From assembly GCF_002860365.1 (NCBI RefSeq), contig NZ_NMWT01000003.1, positions 124,001-188,000 of the forward strand: 64,000 nt of DNA. The letters run 5' to 3'. Below, in pieces: positions 37,306-46,296 of the stretch. Position 1 is the stretch's first letter. Every line of letters begins with the position of its first letter. The translations under genes were made by a program, and so were the position numbers. Below the pieces are notes generated by a model. The model did no database searches, was not told where the DNA came from, and saw only the letters and a list, made by a program, of their open reading frames with translations. The stretch is from Bifidobacterium parmae. GTDB lineage: Bacteria > Actinomycetota > Actinomycetes > Actinomycetales > Bifidobacteriaceae.

Positions 37306-39915
37306 TCAGGCGCGCAACTGTGCGCCGAGCTCGGCGGCCTTGTCGACGATGGCCTTGCGGATCGCCTCGCTGTCCTCGGCGGACAGGGTCTTGTCCGGCG
37401 AACGGAACACCACCGCGAAGGCGAGGGACTTCTTGCCCTCACCGACCTGCTCGCCGGTGAACACGTCGAACAGTTCGATGGATTCGAGGTTCGCGCCGGC
37501 GGCCTCGCGCACCACGTCCTCCAGCTGGGCGGCGGTCACCTTGTCGTCCACGGTGAATGCGAGGTCCTGCTTGACGGGCGGGAACGTGGAGATCGGCTTG
37601 GCCTGCACCGGCTTGCCGTCGAGCGTCGAGAACAGCGCGGTGAGGTTCAGTTCGAACGCGGCGGAGTGCTCGGGGAAGCCGAGCGCCTCGTTGACGTGCG
37701 GGTGGAGCTCGCCGACGAAGCCGACGAACGTGCCGGCGGCGTTCACACGGGCGAAACGGCCCGGATGCCACTGTGCGGGCACGTCGGCGGCGGCCGGCTG
37801 GTCGAGCTCGATGGCGGCGCCGAGACGGTCGGCGATGCGGTGCACGGCCTCGACCGCGTCGGACCAGTCGACCGGACGCTTGCCGCCCAGCCAGCCGGTG
37901 TTCTCGGCGAGACCGGTCAGGATGCCGGCCACGTGGTCGGGCTGGTCGGGCAGGCCGGCGTCGAGCGCGGCGAGCTGCTCGGGCGTGGGCTTCACGCCGC
38001 CGGGCAGGGCCGGGATGGCGGGCGCGTCCGGGTTCCACAGGTACACGTGGCCGAGCTCGTAGAGCGACACGTTCTCGATGCCACGGCGGATGTTGCGCTG
38101 CACGGTCGCGGCGAGCGTGGGCAGGATGTGGCGGCGCAGGTACGGGCGGTCGCCGTACAGCGGGTTCGCGATCTCGACGCTGACCTTCTTGGTGGCCTCC
38201 GCGTCGTAGCCGAACGCCTTGTAGTCGTTGTCGCCCACGAACGGGTAGCTCAGGGCCTCCACCATGCCGTATTCGGCGAGCTCGTCGGCGACGCGGCGAC
38301 GGCGCAGCTGGTCGGCGGTCAGGCCGACCGCGCCCTTGACCGGCGCCGGCGGCACGGTGACGGGGATCTCGTCGTAGCCGACGAGACGCGCGACCTCCTC
38401 GACCAGGTCGCACGGCTCGTTCAGGTCCGGACGCCAGGTGGGCGGGGTGACGGAGAATTCGCCGTTGCCGCCGCCGGCCACGGTGCAGCCGATGTCGGTG
38501 AGGATGTCGGAGATGGCGTTCACGCCGGTGTCGAGACCGGCGACGCGCTTCACCTCGGAGGCCTTGAAGTGGATGGCCTTGCGGCGGTGCGTGTTGTTCA
38601 CGTCGGTCGGCTTCTCGCTGGCCTCGCCGTCGCCGTACTTGATGAGCAGGTCGGCGGCCATCTGCGCGGCGGCCGGCTGCAGCTGGTAGTCGACGCCGCG
38701 CTCGAAGCGGCGGGACGCCTCGGACGGGATCTTGTGGCGGCGGGCGGAACGGGCGATGGACACCTGGTCGAAGTGCGCGGCCTCGAGCAGGATGTTCTTC
38801 GTCTCGGCGGTCACCTCGCCGTACAGGCCGCCCATCACGCCGGCGAGACCGATGATGCGCGAGGCGCGCTGCCCGTTCGGCGAATCGGTGATGAGCAGGT
38901 CCTCGGGGCTGAGCTCGTGCTCCTTGCCGTCGAGGGTGACGAGCTTCTCGCCCTCGTTCGCGCGGCGCACGACAATCGGGCCTTCGAGCTTGTCCATGTC
39001 GTAGGCGTGCATCGGCTGGCCGAGGTCGAGCATCACGTAGTTGGTGACGTCCACGGCGAGCGAGATGGAGCGCACGCCGGCGCGGATGAGACGGCGGCGC
39101 ATCCAGTTCGGCGTGCGCGAGGTCGGGTCGAAGCCGCGGATGGCGCGCGCATAGTAGCGGTCGCAGCCGGGCACGCCGTGGATCGGGTTGTTGTCGTCGA
39201 TCTCGACCTGGATGTCCGGCACGGTGCCGGAGGCCTCGCCGGCGGCGACGGGCACGCGGGCGTTGAGCTCCTTGACCGGGTCCGTGTACGCGGCGCCGGT
39301 GGAGTGGTGGTATTCGCGGGCCACGCCGCGGTAGGACAGCGTGTAGCCGCGGTCCGGCGTGATGTTGATCTCCAGCAGCGGCTGGTCGAGGTGCAGCAGG
39401 TGCATCGCGTCGTCGCCGGGCTTCAAGGCCTCGTATTCCTCGGGCGTGAAGCCGTAGTGGCGCAGCAGGATGATGCCGTTGTGGTCGTCGCCGAGGCCGA
39501 GCTCACGCTCGGAGGCGCACATGCCGTTGGAGATGTGGCCGTACGTCTTGCGCGGCTCGATGCGGAAATCACCGGGCAGGACGGCGCCCGGCAGGGTCAC
39601 GACGACCTTCTCGCCGGCGGCCATGTTCGGCGCGCCGCAGATGATGCCGCGCGGCACCTTGTTGCCGTTCTCGTCGGTCTCGTTGTATTCGTCGCCGACG
39701 TCGACATGGCACCAGTTGATGATCTTGCCGTTCTTCTGCGGCTCCGGGGTGGCGTCGACCACGTAGCCGACGACGATCGGGCCGGTCACCTGGGAGGCGT
39801 GGATCTCCTCCTCCTCGAGGCCGACCTTGACCAGGTCCTTGGCGAGCTGCTCGTAGGTGAGGCCGGACGGAACCTCGACGTGCTCCTTGAGCCAATCGAT
39901 ATCAACCATAGGCAT
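37306..39915 (-). CDS. pheT: Phenylalanyl-tRNA synthetase beta subunit
   Basis: 869 residues. N-terminal EMAP/OB tRNA-binding domain (YVVDATPEPQKNGKIINWCHVDVG), the B3/B4 editing part, B5 domain, catalytic-like core (RRHILPTLAATVQRNIR) and the C-terminal anticodon-binding FDX domain (FPPVKQDLAFTVDDKV...SLAFAVVFRSPDKTLS). It pairs with PheS as alpha2-beta2. The first ATG gives MPMVDIDW; MVDIDW two codons later is the alternative. It starts 6 bp after the pheS stop. Confidence 0.96.
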   Translation of the reverse strand: MPMVDIDWLKEHVEVPSGLTYEQLAKDLVKVGLEEEEIHASQVTGPIVVGYVVDATPEPQKNGKIINWCHVDVGDEYNETDENGNKVPRGIICGAPNMAAGEKVVVTLPGAVLPGDFRIEPRKTYGHISNGMCASERELGLGDDHNGIILLRHYGFTPEEYEALKPGDDAMHLLHLDQPLLEINITPDRGYTLSYRGVAREYHHSTGAAYTDPVKELNARVPVAAGEASGTVPDIQVEIDDNNPIHGVPGCDRYYARAIRGFDPTSRTPNWMRRRLIRAGVRSISLAVDVTNYVMLDLGQPMHAYDMDKLEGPIVVRRANEGEKLVTLDGKEHELSPEDLLITDSPNGQRASRIIGLAGVMGGLYGEVTAETKNILLEAAHFDQVSIARSARRHKIPSEASRRFERGVDYQLQPAAAQMAADLLIKYGDGEASEKPTDVNNTHRRKAIHFKASEVKRVAGLDTGVNAISDILTDIGCTVAGGGNGEFSVTPPTWRPDLNEPCDLVEEVARLVGYDEIPVTVPPAPVKGAVGLTADQLRRRRVADELAEYGMVEALSYPFVGDNDYKAFGYDAEATKKVSVEIANPLYGDRPYLRRHILPTLAATVQRNIRRGIENVSLYELGHVYLWNPDAPAIPALPGGVKPTPEQLAALDAGLPDQPDHVAGILTGLAENTGWLGGKRPVDWSDAVEAVHRIADRLGAAIELDQPAAADVPAQWHPGRFARVNAAGTFVGFVGELHPHVNEALGFPEHSAAFELNLTALFSTLDGKPVQAKPISTFPPVKQDLAFTVDDKVTAAQLEDVVREAAGANLESIELFDVFTGEQVGEGKKSLAFAVVFRSPDKTLSAEDSEAIRKAIVDKAAELGAQLRA

Positions 39916-39921
39916 GGGTAA

Positions 39922-40986
39922 TCACTCCCCCATCACAAACTGTTCGGCGAAACGCACGTCGCCCTCGACGAGGTCGTGCATGTCGTTGATGTCGGAACGC
40001 AGCAGCAGCGTGCGCTCCATGCCCACGCCGAACGCGAAGCCGGTGTACTCGTTCGGGTCGATGCCCGCGGACTTGAGCACGTTCGGGTTGACCATGCCGC
40101 AGCCGCCCCATTCGAGCCAGCCCGGGCCGCCCTTCTTGTCGGGGAACCACAGGTCGAGCTCGGCGCTCGGCTCGGTGAACGGGAAGTAGCTCGGACGCAG
40201 ACGGGTCTTGGCCTCCGGGCCGAACATGGCGACGGCGAGCTTGTCGAGCACTCCCTTGAGGTCGGCCATGGTCAGGTGCTTGTCGACGGCGAGCGCCTCG
40301 CACTGGTGGAACACCGGGGTGTGGGTGGCGTCGAGCTCGTCGGTGCGGAACACGCGGCCCGGGGAGGCGATGTACAGCGGCACGCCGCGCGACAGCAGGG
40401 CGCGCACCTGGTCGGACGAGGTCTGCGTGCGCACGACCATGTTGGAGCCGACGAAGCCGGCGGCGTCCTTCGCCTGGTTGCCCTTCACGTAGAAGGTGTC
40501 CTGCATCTGGCGGGCCGGATGGTCCGGGCCGAAGTTGAGGGCGTCGAAGTTGTACCATTCGGCCTCCACTTCGGGGCCGGCGGAGATCTGCCATCCCATG
40601 GAGATGAAGAAGTCCTCGACGTCCTCCATGAGCTTGGCGAGCGGGTGGCGCGCGCCGAGCGGCTTGCGCGCGACCGGCAGCGTCATGTCGACGGTCTCGG
40701 CGGCGAGCGCGGCGGCCTCGGCGGCCTCCTTGAGCTCCTTCTCCTTGGGGCCGTAGGCGCGGCCGAAGTCGGCGCGCAGCTTGCCCATGAGCTTGCCGGC
40801 GTCCTTCTTCTGGTCCTTGGGCAGTGCCCCGATGGCCTTGCTGGCCTGCGTCATCGCCGAGTCGGCTCCGGCGTATTCGCTCTTGATGGCCTTCAATTCC
40901 TCCAGCGTGGAGGCGTTCTGGATTTTCGCGATGCCTTCGGCGACCGCATCGGTCACCGCTTGCGCATCGAATAGCGCTTCTGCCAC
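39922..40986 (-). CDS. pheS: Phenylalanyl-tRNA synthetase alpha subunit
   Basis: 354 residues from a GTG (VAEALFDAQAVTDAVAEGIAKI). N-terminal coiled coil to about 90, then class II motifs: motif 2 FRTDELDATHTPVFHQCE and motif 3 FAFGVGMERTLLLRSDI. An ATG 39 bp further upstream is in frame but adds residues unlike the family. The leader to about 41190 has a GGGGAAACGCG/CGCGTGTCTCCCC hairpin and palindrome ACGTGCAATGCACGT near 41021-41035; a T-box is not seen. Confidence 0.95.
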   Translation of the reverse strand: MAEALFDAQAVTDAVAEGIAKIQNASTLEELKAIKSEYAGADSAMTQASKAIGALPKDQKKDAGKLMGKLRADFGRAYGPKEKELKEAAEAAALAAETVDMTLPVARKPLGARHPLAKLMEDVEDFFISMGWQISAGPEVEAEWYNFDALNFGPDHPARQMQDTFYVKGNQAKDAAGFVGSNMVVRTQTSSDQVRALLSRGVPLYIASPGRVFRTDELDATHTPVFHQCEALAVDKHLTMADLKGVLDKLAVAMFGPEAKTRLRPSYFPFTEPSAELDLWFPDKKGGPGWLEWGGCGMVNPNVLKSAGIDPNEYTGFAFGVGMERTLLLRSDINDMHDLVEGDVRFAEQFVMGE

Positions 40987-41191
40987 GAGCACCCTTTCCT
41001 TTATATCTGCTTCACTGACGTGCATTGCACGTGGGGAGACACGCGAAAACACGCGTTTCCCCAAGCGTTGTCCAACATCACATTGTCACGGTATGACTCG
41101 ACATGGCCGCCCGGTTCCATCACGTGGTCGCGGGGCGGTCGGCGCATGGTCGGCATGCGACCGACATGCGGCCGGCACATGTCCATGCGTC

Positions 41192-42088
41192 TCAGCGTCC
41201 GCTCATGGCGAGGCTCATGAGCATGACCGCGGCGGACGTGCCGAGGTTCAGCGATTCGGCCTTGCCGTACAGCGGGATCGACACGATGCGGTCCATGCGT
41301 TCGAGGATGGCGGCGGGCAGTCCCCTCGCCTCGTTGCCGAACAGCACGGCGTCGCCGCGCACGCCGTTCGCGCCGCGCGTCGCGCCCGCCGCGTCCGCCG
41401 CGCGTTCGGCGAGCACGTCGGGCAGCGTTTCGGGCTTGCGTTCCGGCGTGCCGTACACGTCGGCGGCGATGGTGTTGAGATCGTCGCGTTCCATCCACTT
41501 GAGGAAGGTGCCGGTGTCCATGCGGAGCACGGGGATGTGGAACAGGGATCCGGCGGTCGAACGGATGACCTTCGGGTTCAGCGGGTCGACGCATTCGTCG
41601 ACGAACACGACCGCGTCGCATCCGGCGGCGTCCGCGGCGCGGATCACGGTGCCCGCGTTGCCCGGGTCGCGCACCTGCCAGAACGCGGCGATGAGCGGGC
41701 GTTCGGAGAGACGGACGGCGGAGATCTCCGTGTGGAGCGTCTCGATGTCGCCCACGGCGACGATGCCCTGCGCGTCCTTGCTGATCTTGGCCATCACCTC
41801 GCGTGTGACGTGATGCACGTAGATCGGCGTCTTGCGGGATTCCTGCGACTTGTCGACGATCACGGCGAGCGTGTCGGACAGGTACGGTTCGCCGTCGGGG
41901 TCGACGTCGATCGCGACGTACAGGTCGCTCACCACGTCGGGACGCCATGTGACGGCCTCGCGCACGGACTGCGGGCCTTCGATGAGGAAACGGCCGGAGC
42001 GTTCACGGCCGGCCGGGCGCGCGAGTCCGGCGACGCGCTTGATTCGGTCGGATTTCGGATTGTCGATCACTGCATGGTTGATGGGCAT
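41192..42088 (-). CDS. SpoU/TrmH-family RNA 2'-O-methyltransferase
   Basis: 298 residues from MPINHAVIDNPKSDRIK after GGAGG. N-terminal substrate-binding part (FLIEGPQSVREAV), then the knotted SPOUT domain with QVRDPGNAGTVIRAADAAG (motif 1), LFGNEARGLP (motif 2) and IPLYGKAESLNLGTSAAVML (motif 3). It methylates a ribose in rRNA or tRNA; the exact site cannot be told. The gene marks the end of core genes before the accessory patch. Confidence 0.93.
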   Translation of the reverse strand: MPINHAVIDNPKSDRIKRVAGLARPAGRERSGRFLIEGPQSVREAVTWRPDVVSDLYVAIDVDPDGEPYLSDTLAVIVDKSQESRKTPIYVHHVTREVMAKISKDAQGIVAVGDIETLHTEISAVRLSERPLIAAFWQVRDPGNAGTVIRAADAAGCDAVVFVDECVDPLNPKVIRSTAGSLFHIPVLRMDTGTFLKWMERDDLNTIAADVYGTPERKPETLPDVLAERAADAAGATRGANGVRGDAVLFGNEARGLPAAILERMDRIVSIPLYGKAESLNLGTSAAVMLMSLAMSGR

Positions 42089-42178
42089 GCCCTCCACCCT
42101 ACCGTCACGCCTACCGCGCCGCGGCACCGGGCACGGGGCACCGGGCCGCGGCCGTCGGCTTTCATCCGAACGGCGATG

Positions 42179-43597
42179 TCATGAAAGCATGTGCTCGGCG
42201 TCGACCAGGTGCAGGTTCTCCTCCAATGTGGCTTTACGCCGGGTCGTCTCGCTTGCGGGATGTTTGGTGAACAGATAGAGAATCCGCTCTCCCGCCTCCT
42301 TGACCAAAGGCGATCTGCTTTTGAGCGTATCGATGGTTTCGGTTTCGTTCACGTTCTCTCGCCACTTGCATTCGCCCAGCAACACCTTATGGTTGAACGA
42401 GTCCGCCATGACGATGTCGATGTCGGCCTGCTCCCGTCGCATCGGATCGTTGCCCCACCACTTGCCCATGTCGGTCGGAACGAACTCGTCCTGGCCGTCA
42501 TCGTAATGCTTCAGCAACCACTGCAGACACATGGTCTCGAACTGCTGTCCGACATAGGTGTCGAACGCCGGGCCTTCGGTGCCGATACGGCCTGCCGCGC
42601 GCCCACGCCGCGCATCGATCATCTGCGTGGACGGCGCGACGAACCGATACCAGTATGCGAAGAACGGATCGCGGAGCTTCCACAACCCCTTGCGGGAACG
42701 AATCGGATTCTCGCCGAACGGGACCTGCCGTTCGATGATCTTCAACTGTTCGAGCGTACGAAGATACGCGCCTATCGCATTCTGTTCGACGCCGGCGTAT
42801 TCGGCGATCTCCTTCGGCCGGGTCCGCCCCGAACCGATCGCATCCAGCACGGAACTATATGCGGCCGGCTCGCGCAGCTCCTGACGAAGGAGCATCATGG
42901 GTTCCTGATAGAGCAGACCGGATTGGCTGAAGCATTGCACCATGACGTTCTCCTGGAACGTCATGGCCGAATCGATCTGCTCCAGATAGTAGGGCGTGCC
43001 GCCGAACACCGCGTAGTACTGGATGCGGTCCTTCCAGTCCGCGTTTCCGGGCATCATGCGACACGCGTCGAACAGGTCGAACGGCTTGAGCTGGATCTGC
43101 GCGTTCCGCCTGCCGTACAAAGGACTGTGGTAGCCGAGTACTTTGCCCTCCATGAATCCCTCGTTGCTGCCGCACAGAATCATCATGACCCGGGTGTCCT
43201 TGAACTGGTGGTCGATGGCTATCTGCAGCACGGACGGCAGACCGGGTTCCACGGAGGCCGCATACGGGAACTCATCGAACACGAACACGAACCGTCGTTT
43301 CTCCTCCTTGGCTTTTCGGGCGACGTACGAGAACGCGTCCTCCCAGGTTCGGAACGGCCCGCTGTCCTCGGTCTCCCCGAAAAACCGGCGGGCCTCCGAG
43401 GAAAAACCACGCAGGTTCATCGCCGCGCTCTGTTCTTTGGCCGTGAACCACAGCGTCGGGCGCTCCTCGCAGAATTTCGACAGCAACGCGGTCTTACCCA
43501 CGCGGCGACGCCCATATACCACGATCATCTGGAATTTGCCCAGCGAATAGTGGTGGTCCAGCACACCGAGTTCCTCGTCCCTGCCTACGAATCCCAT
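42179..43597 (-). CDS. Archaeal-type ATPase with DUF234-like C-terminus (second copy)
   Basis: About 472 residues from MGFVGRDEELGVLD. GRRRVGKTALL (Walker A, 29-39), FVFVFDEFPYAASVEPGLPSVLQ (Walker B), MMILCGSNEGFMEGKVLGYHSPLYGRR, a winged helix (SGRTRPKEIAEYAGVEQNAIGAYLRTLEQLKII), LRDPFFAYWYRF, and nuclease-like ADIDIVMAD...LLGECKW. It shares plan and many motifs with the ATPase at 19827, but differs clearly in sequence, so they are separate family members. Repeats of AACATTAA stand before its start. Confidence 0.82.
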   Translation of the reverse strand: MGFVGRDEELGVLDHHYSLGKFQMIVVYGRRRVGKTALLSKFCEERPTLWFTAKEQSAAMNLRGFSSEARRFFGETEDSGPFRTWEDAFSYVARKAKEEKRRFVFVFDEFPYAASVEPGLPSVLQIAIDHQFKDTRVMMILCGSNEGFMEGKVLGYHSPLYGRRNAQIQLKPFDLFDACRMMPGNADWKDRIQYYAVFGGTPYYLEQIDSAMTFQENVMVQCFSQSGLLYQEPMMLLRQELREPAAYSSVLDAIGSGRTRPKEIAEYAGVEQNAIGAYLRTLEQLKIIERQVPFGENPIRSRKGLWKLRDPFFAYWYRFVAPSTQMIDARRGRAAGRIGTEGPAFDTYVGQQFETMCLQWLLKHYDDGQDEFVPTDMGKWWGNDPMRREQADIDIVMADSFNHKVLLGECKWRENVNETETIDTLKSRSPLVKEAGERILYLFTKHPASETTRRKATLEENLHLVDAEHMLS

Positions 43598-43647
43598 ACG
43601 CCCTTCGCTCCTAACCACAAGGTCATCTTCATTAATATTATAGCGAC

Positions 43648-43700
43648 AACATTAAGGAAGATAACATTAAGAATGTTTAATGTTAGTAAGACAACATTAA
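43648..43700. promoter_or_regulatory. AACATTAA repeats and palindrome before the second ATPase gene
   Basis: AACATTAA at 43648-43655, a perfect inverted pair TAACATTAA (43662-43670) / TTAATGTTA (43677-43685), and AACATTAA again at 43693-43700, roughly 10-22 bp apart. The nearest is 50 bp before the ATPase ATG. It looks like an array of sites for one DNA-binding protein. Confidence 0.8.
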
Positions 43701-43811
43701 TTGCAATCACGTCTTTTGACGATCACGACGACCGAATCAGCTCACCGTATGGCTCCTCTCCGGTTCGGCGATGCAGTCGGCACTCACCAGATCGATGCCC
43801 GATCGAATGCG

Positions 43812-44894
43812 TCATGCAACGCTTTCCGCAAGTCCACCACTCTGCGTGTCCGATTGTTCTTCGATCTTGTTCCATCTTCTGCCGTAGAGCGACCGTCCGT
43901 CGGCGTTCAGGGAGACGACGGTATGGTCGTCTACGATCCGCTGCGTTTTCTCGGAGTACGATCCACGTTTGTCGAAAGCGATGAACACCTGCTTGTCCTG
44001 CACGTCCGTCTTCGCATACAACGCCATGATGGATTCGATCGGCTCGTCTCCAATGTTCTTCAGCAGCGTCGAATCATGGATGAGCACCGGAAGAGCCGTA
44101 TGCTCCAGAACCGTCAGATCGAGGAGAACAACGTCCTTCGCGCGGGTGCCGGCACCGGTGTCCCGTTCAGTGCCGAAGGTATACGACTGCTTTCCGTTCC
44201 GCGTCTCCGATATGTGCAGCTCAGGTGGATTGTTCCCGGCATCGACGGCATCGTTCAGTTGTCTCAACGAGGCATTGACTGTATCGGCCATCTGCTTGAT
44301 GAGCAGCGGCCTTCGTGCCCGCAATGCCTCGGAAGCCTCCTGCATCGTCGTTTTCAGCGTTTCCGTCTTGTCCCAGGCACCGATCTGCGCCTGCAACCGT
44401 TGGATGACGCCGTTCAGCTCACCCGCTTTGTTCCACTCCTCCGTGCTCAGCGTTCCGGTCTGCCCCATATCGGCGAGTTCGGTCCTCAATCGGTTGATCT
44501 GATTGTCGACGGCACCGATCATCAATCGGTACTGTTTCTTCTGCGAGGCGAGCTCGTCACCGAGGATCTCGGTCAGTTTGTGGTGAAAGGCCTCTATCTC
44601 CCCTATTCTTCCGGTATCCACATTCGGGAAGAACTGCCGCAACGCCTCGATCTGCCGGACATCGACATCGTGCCGGGAGATTCCCGCCCTGTCGATGATG
44701 CCGATTTTTGCGGACAGCAGATCACGCTTCTGCAGCAGTTCGCTGATCGTCGCTTTGAGTTCGATAACGCGCTCTAATGCGGCGATGCCTTCCTCGAACA
44801 GTTTCTGATCGGCCGCCAATTTAAGGTCGCTGAGTTCCCGCTCGGCCGTCTCCAGCCGCACTTGTGCGCTTCTGCGATCCTGTTTGTTTTTCAA
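43812..44894 (-). pseudogene. Truncated DUF2326-type SMC-like ATPase remnant
   Basis: 360 codons. The first 240 are coiled coil (ERELSDLKLAADQKLFEEGIAALERVIELKATISELLQKRD); the last 100 (VVLLDLTVLEHTALPVLIHDSTLLKNIGDEPIESIMALYAK...QVFIAFDKRGSYSEKTQRIVD) match DUF2326, the C-terminal end of SMC/ABC-type ATPases in some conflict systems. The P-loop half is missing. A second minus-strand frame upstream (about 44900-45060, TLRKMSSNDESFTKKLANAVF) ends where this one begins (TTGA), suggesting a frameshift plus loss of the 5' part. Confidence 0.65.
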
Positions 44895-45073
44895 CGATAT
44901 GTAATCGGAAAGACGGCATTGGCCAACTTCTTCGTGAATGACTCATCATTTGAAGACATCTTGCGGAGGGTTTCCTTCGACACTTGAGATGGATCAGCAG
45001 ACGTGCCCATACGATTCCCCGACACTCTGGTGAGCATCGAGATGACCTCGGCCACTTGCTCACCGTCAAATCG

Positions 45074-45499
45074 ATGCTCGAACTCGACAAGAAAGCCGGC
45101 ATCTACAAACCCGGCAGGGGGTACTTCAAGAACCCGTCCCGCATCGACCTCGAGAAAGCGGTTAAAGGCGACTCGATCATGTTCGGAGGGAAGAATGCTT
45201 CCGGTACCTTCATGTACGTGCTGAACGCTGATGGACGCATCATCTTCGGAGCAAGGCGCAACCCGTACAACTCGAAGGGGCGCTCACCACATCCCACGCT
45301 GCTTGGAGGCAAGGACCCAATCGTGCAGGCTGCCGGTCTCCTGACTATCCGAGGTGGAAAAATCGTGTCCTTCGACGACCAGAGTGGCCACTTCAGGCCG
45401 AGTTCCAAATCCATGGACAAGGTAGAGACGGCACTACGCAAAATCTACAATATAAACCACAAACTGTTCAGCAGCACATTTATCTGGAGGAAAAAATGA
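45074..45499 (+). CDS. Toxin-like protein, possibly the C-terminal remnant of a larger toxin
   Basis: About 141 residues from MLELDKKAGIYKPG; an upstream in-frame ATG at 44984 exists but that part looks non-coding on this strand. Key segments are DSIMFGGKNASGTFMYVLNADGRIIFGARRNP, HPTLLGGKDPIVQAAGLLTIRGGKIVSFDDQSGHFRPSS. The AG.L.I..GKI...D..SGH(F/Y).P pattern is one I associate with C-terminal domains of polymorphic toxins; I cannot assign a named family. Its stop overlaps the next gene by 4 bp, as in toxin/immunity pairs. Confidence 0.5.
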   Translation: MLELDKKAGIYKPGRGYFKNPSRIDLEKAVKGDSIMFGGKNASGTFMYVLNADGRIIFGARRNPYNSKGRSPHPTLLGGKDPIVQAAGLLTIRGGKIVSFDDQSGHFRPSSKSMDKVETALRKIYNINHKLFSSTFIWRKK

Positions 45500-46032
45500 G
45501 TAAGATACCCGAACTCGAGAACCGGATTAAATCGTTCTTTGGATATAGCTCCGACTCGGAGCCCTATGAGAAATGGGAAACTTTAGCAGAGCAGACGACA
45601 CATCTTGTGGACGAATACGGGTGGAATACCGTCCAACAGGCGTTCTTCCGCTATGTGCAGACCGAATGCAAAACCTCGGACGACATCGCCCGAGTTGCAT
45701 TCGCTTACGAGGGACTTGGATGGAACAAAAAACCTGTCCCCAATCCGTACGAATTCCTTGGCTACCTCTACTACAAAGCCGGATTCCAAAAAGCCCCGTA
45801 CGATGCCGCGCGAGCCCTCGACGACCTGTGCATCACCGTCCTGCCCGCATCCGGATACCCGGAGGCGAACATCTACTACCATCCCTATTACGCGGCGGAA
45901 GCCGACCCCAAGATGATCGACGCCGTCGAACGCTGGCGTCAACGCGAAAGCGGCAAAACCGACGAAGACGGCAGCCCGACGAACGACTCCAAAGAGCCGC
46001 CCGAGAATCCCAAACAACAGGAGAACCAATGA
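45496..46032 (+). CDS. Possible immunity protein for the preceding toxin-like gene
   Basis: 178 residues, mostly helical and acidic (MSKIPELENRIKSFFGYSSDSEPYEKW...FRYVQTECKTSDDIARVAFAYEGLGWN...NPYEFLGYLYYKAGF), ending in a disordered Pro/Glu/Asn tail (SPTNDSKEPPENPKQQENQ). No domain recognised. The ATG overlaps the toxin-like stop and follows GGAGG. Immunity function is inferred from arrangement only. AT content is higher than in neighbouring core genes. Confidence 0.5.
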   Translation: MSKIPELENRIKSFFGYSSDSEPYEKWETLAEQTTHLVDEYGWNTVQQAFFRYVQTECKTSDDIARVAFAYEGLGWNKKPVPNPYEFLGYLYYKAGFQKAPYDAARALDDLCITVLPASGYPEANIYYHPYYAAEADPKMIDAVERWRQRESGKTDEDGSPTNDSKEPPENPKQQENQ

Positions 46033-46226
46033 CCGCACACGAACTGCATCAGGACGCGTTCGACATCCCTGGACTACGCGAAGTCCCTGCGGATGACGGC
46101 GACCGGCCACCGGATGCACAACCGATGGCGCAACGTCCGCCGCGCCGCAAAGCGGAATACGCAGAATCGGCTTGGCCAATACCGCGCACGAACAACGATT
46201 CAATCAGTTTGGCGCGCTGCGCCTGA
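46029..46226 (+). CDS. Short ORF, possibly a gene remnant
   Basis: 65 residues, MTAHELHQDAFDIPGLREVPADD, overlapping the previous stop (ATGA). The latter half is Pro/Arg-rich and ends in non-family-like sequence. I do not recognise it. It may be a real third gene of the unit or the front of a broken gene. Confidence 0.35.
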   Translation: MTAHELHQDAFDIPGLREVPADDGDRPPDAQPMAQRPPRRKAEYAESAWPIPRTNNDSISLARCA

Positions 46227-46296
46227 GAAATCTGCCGTCACGATTCGGACAAGACAAGAAGAGACCGTCCCTCCCCACCGGCCATCCCAAAAGTCT

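Noticed and set aside
36988-39921. Very long plus-strand open frame (977 codons) across pheT
   Set aside because: It is the antisense of pheT, whose motifs are clear; the plus reading is Arg/Val/Gly-rich and has no domains. Similar antisense frames over tyrS, argH, hsdR, hsdM and ligA were also left out.
40987-41191. Phenylalanine leader peptide or T-box before pheS
   Set aside because: A 24-codon reading in the leader has only one Phe, and no T-box core sequence was found.
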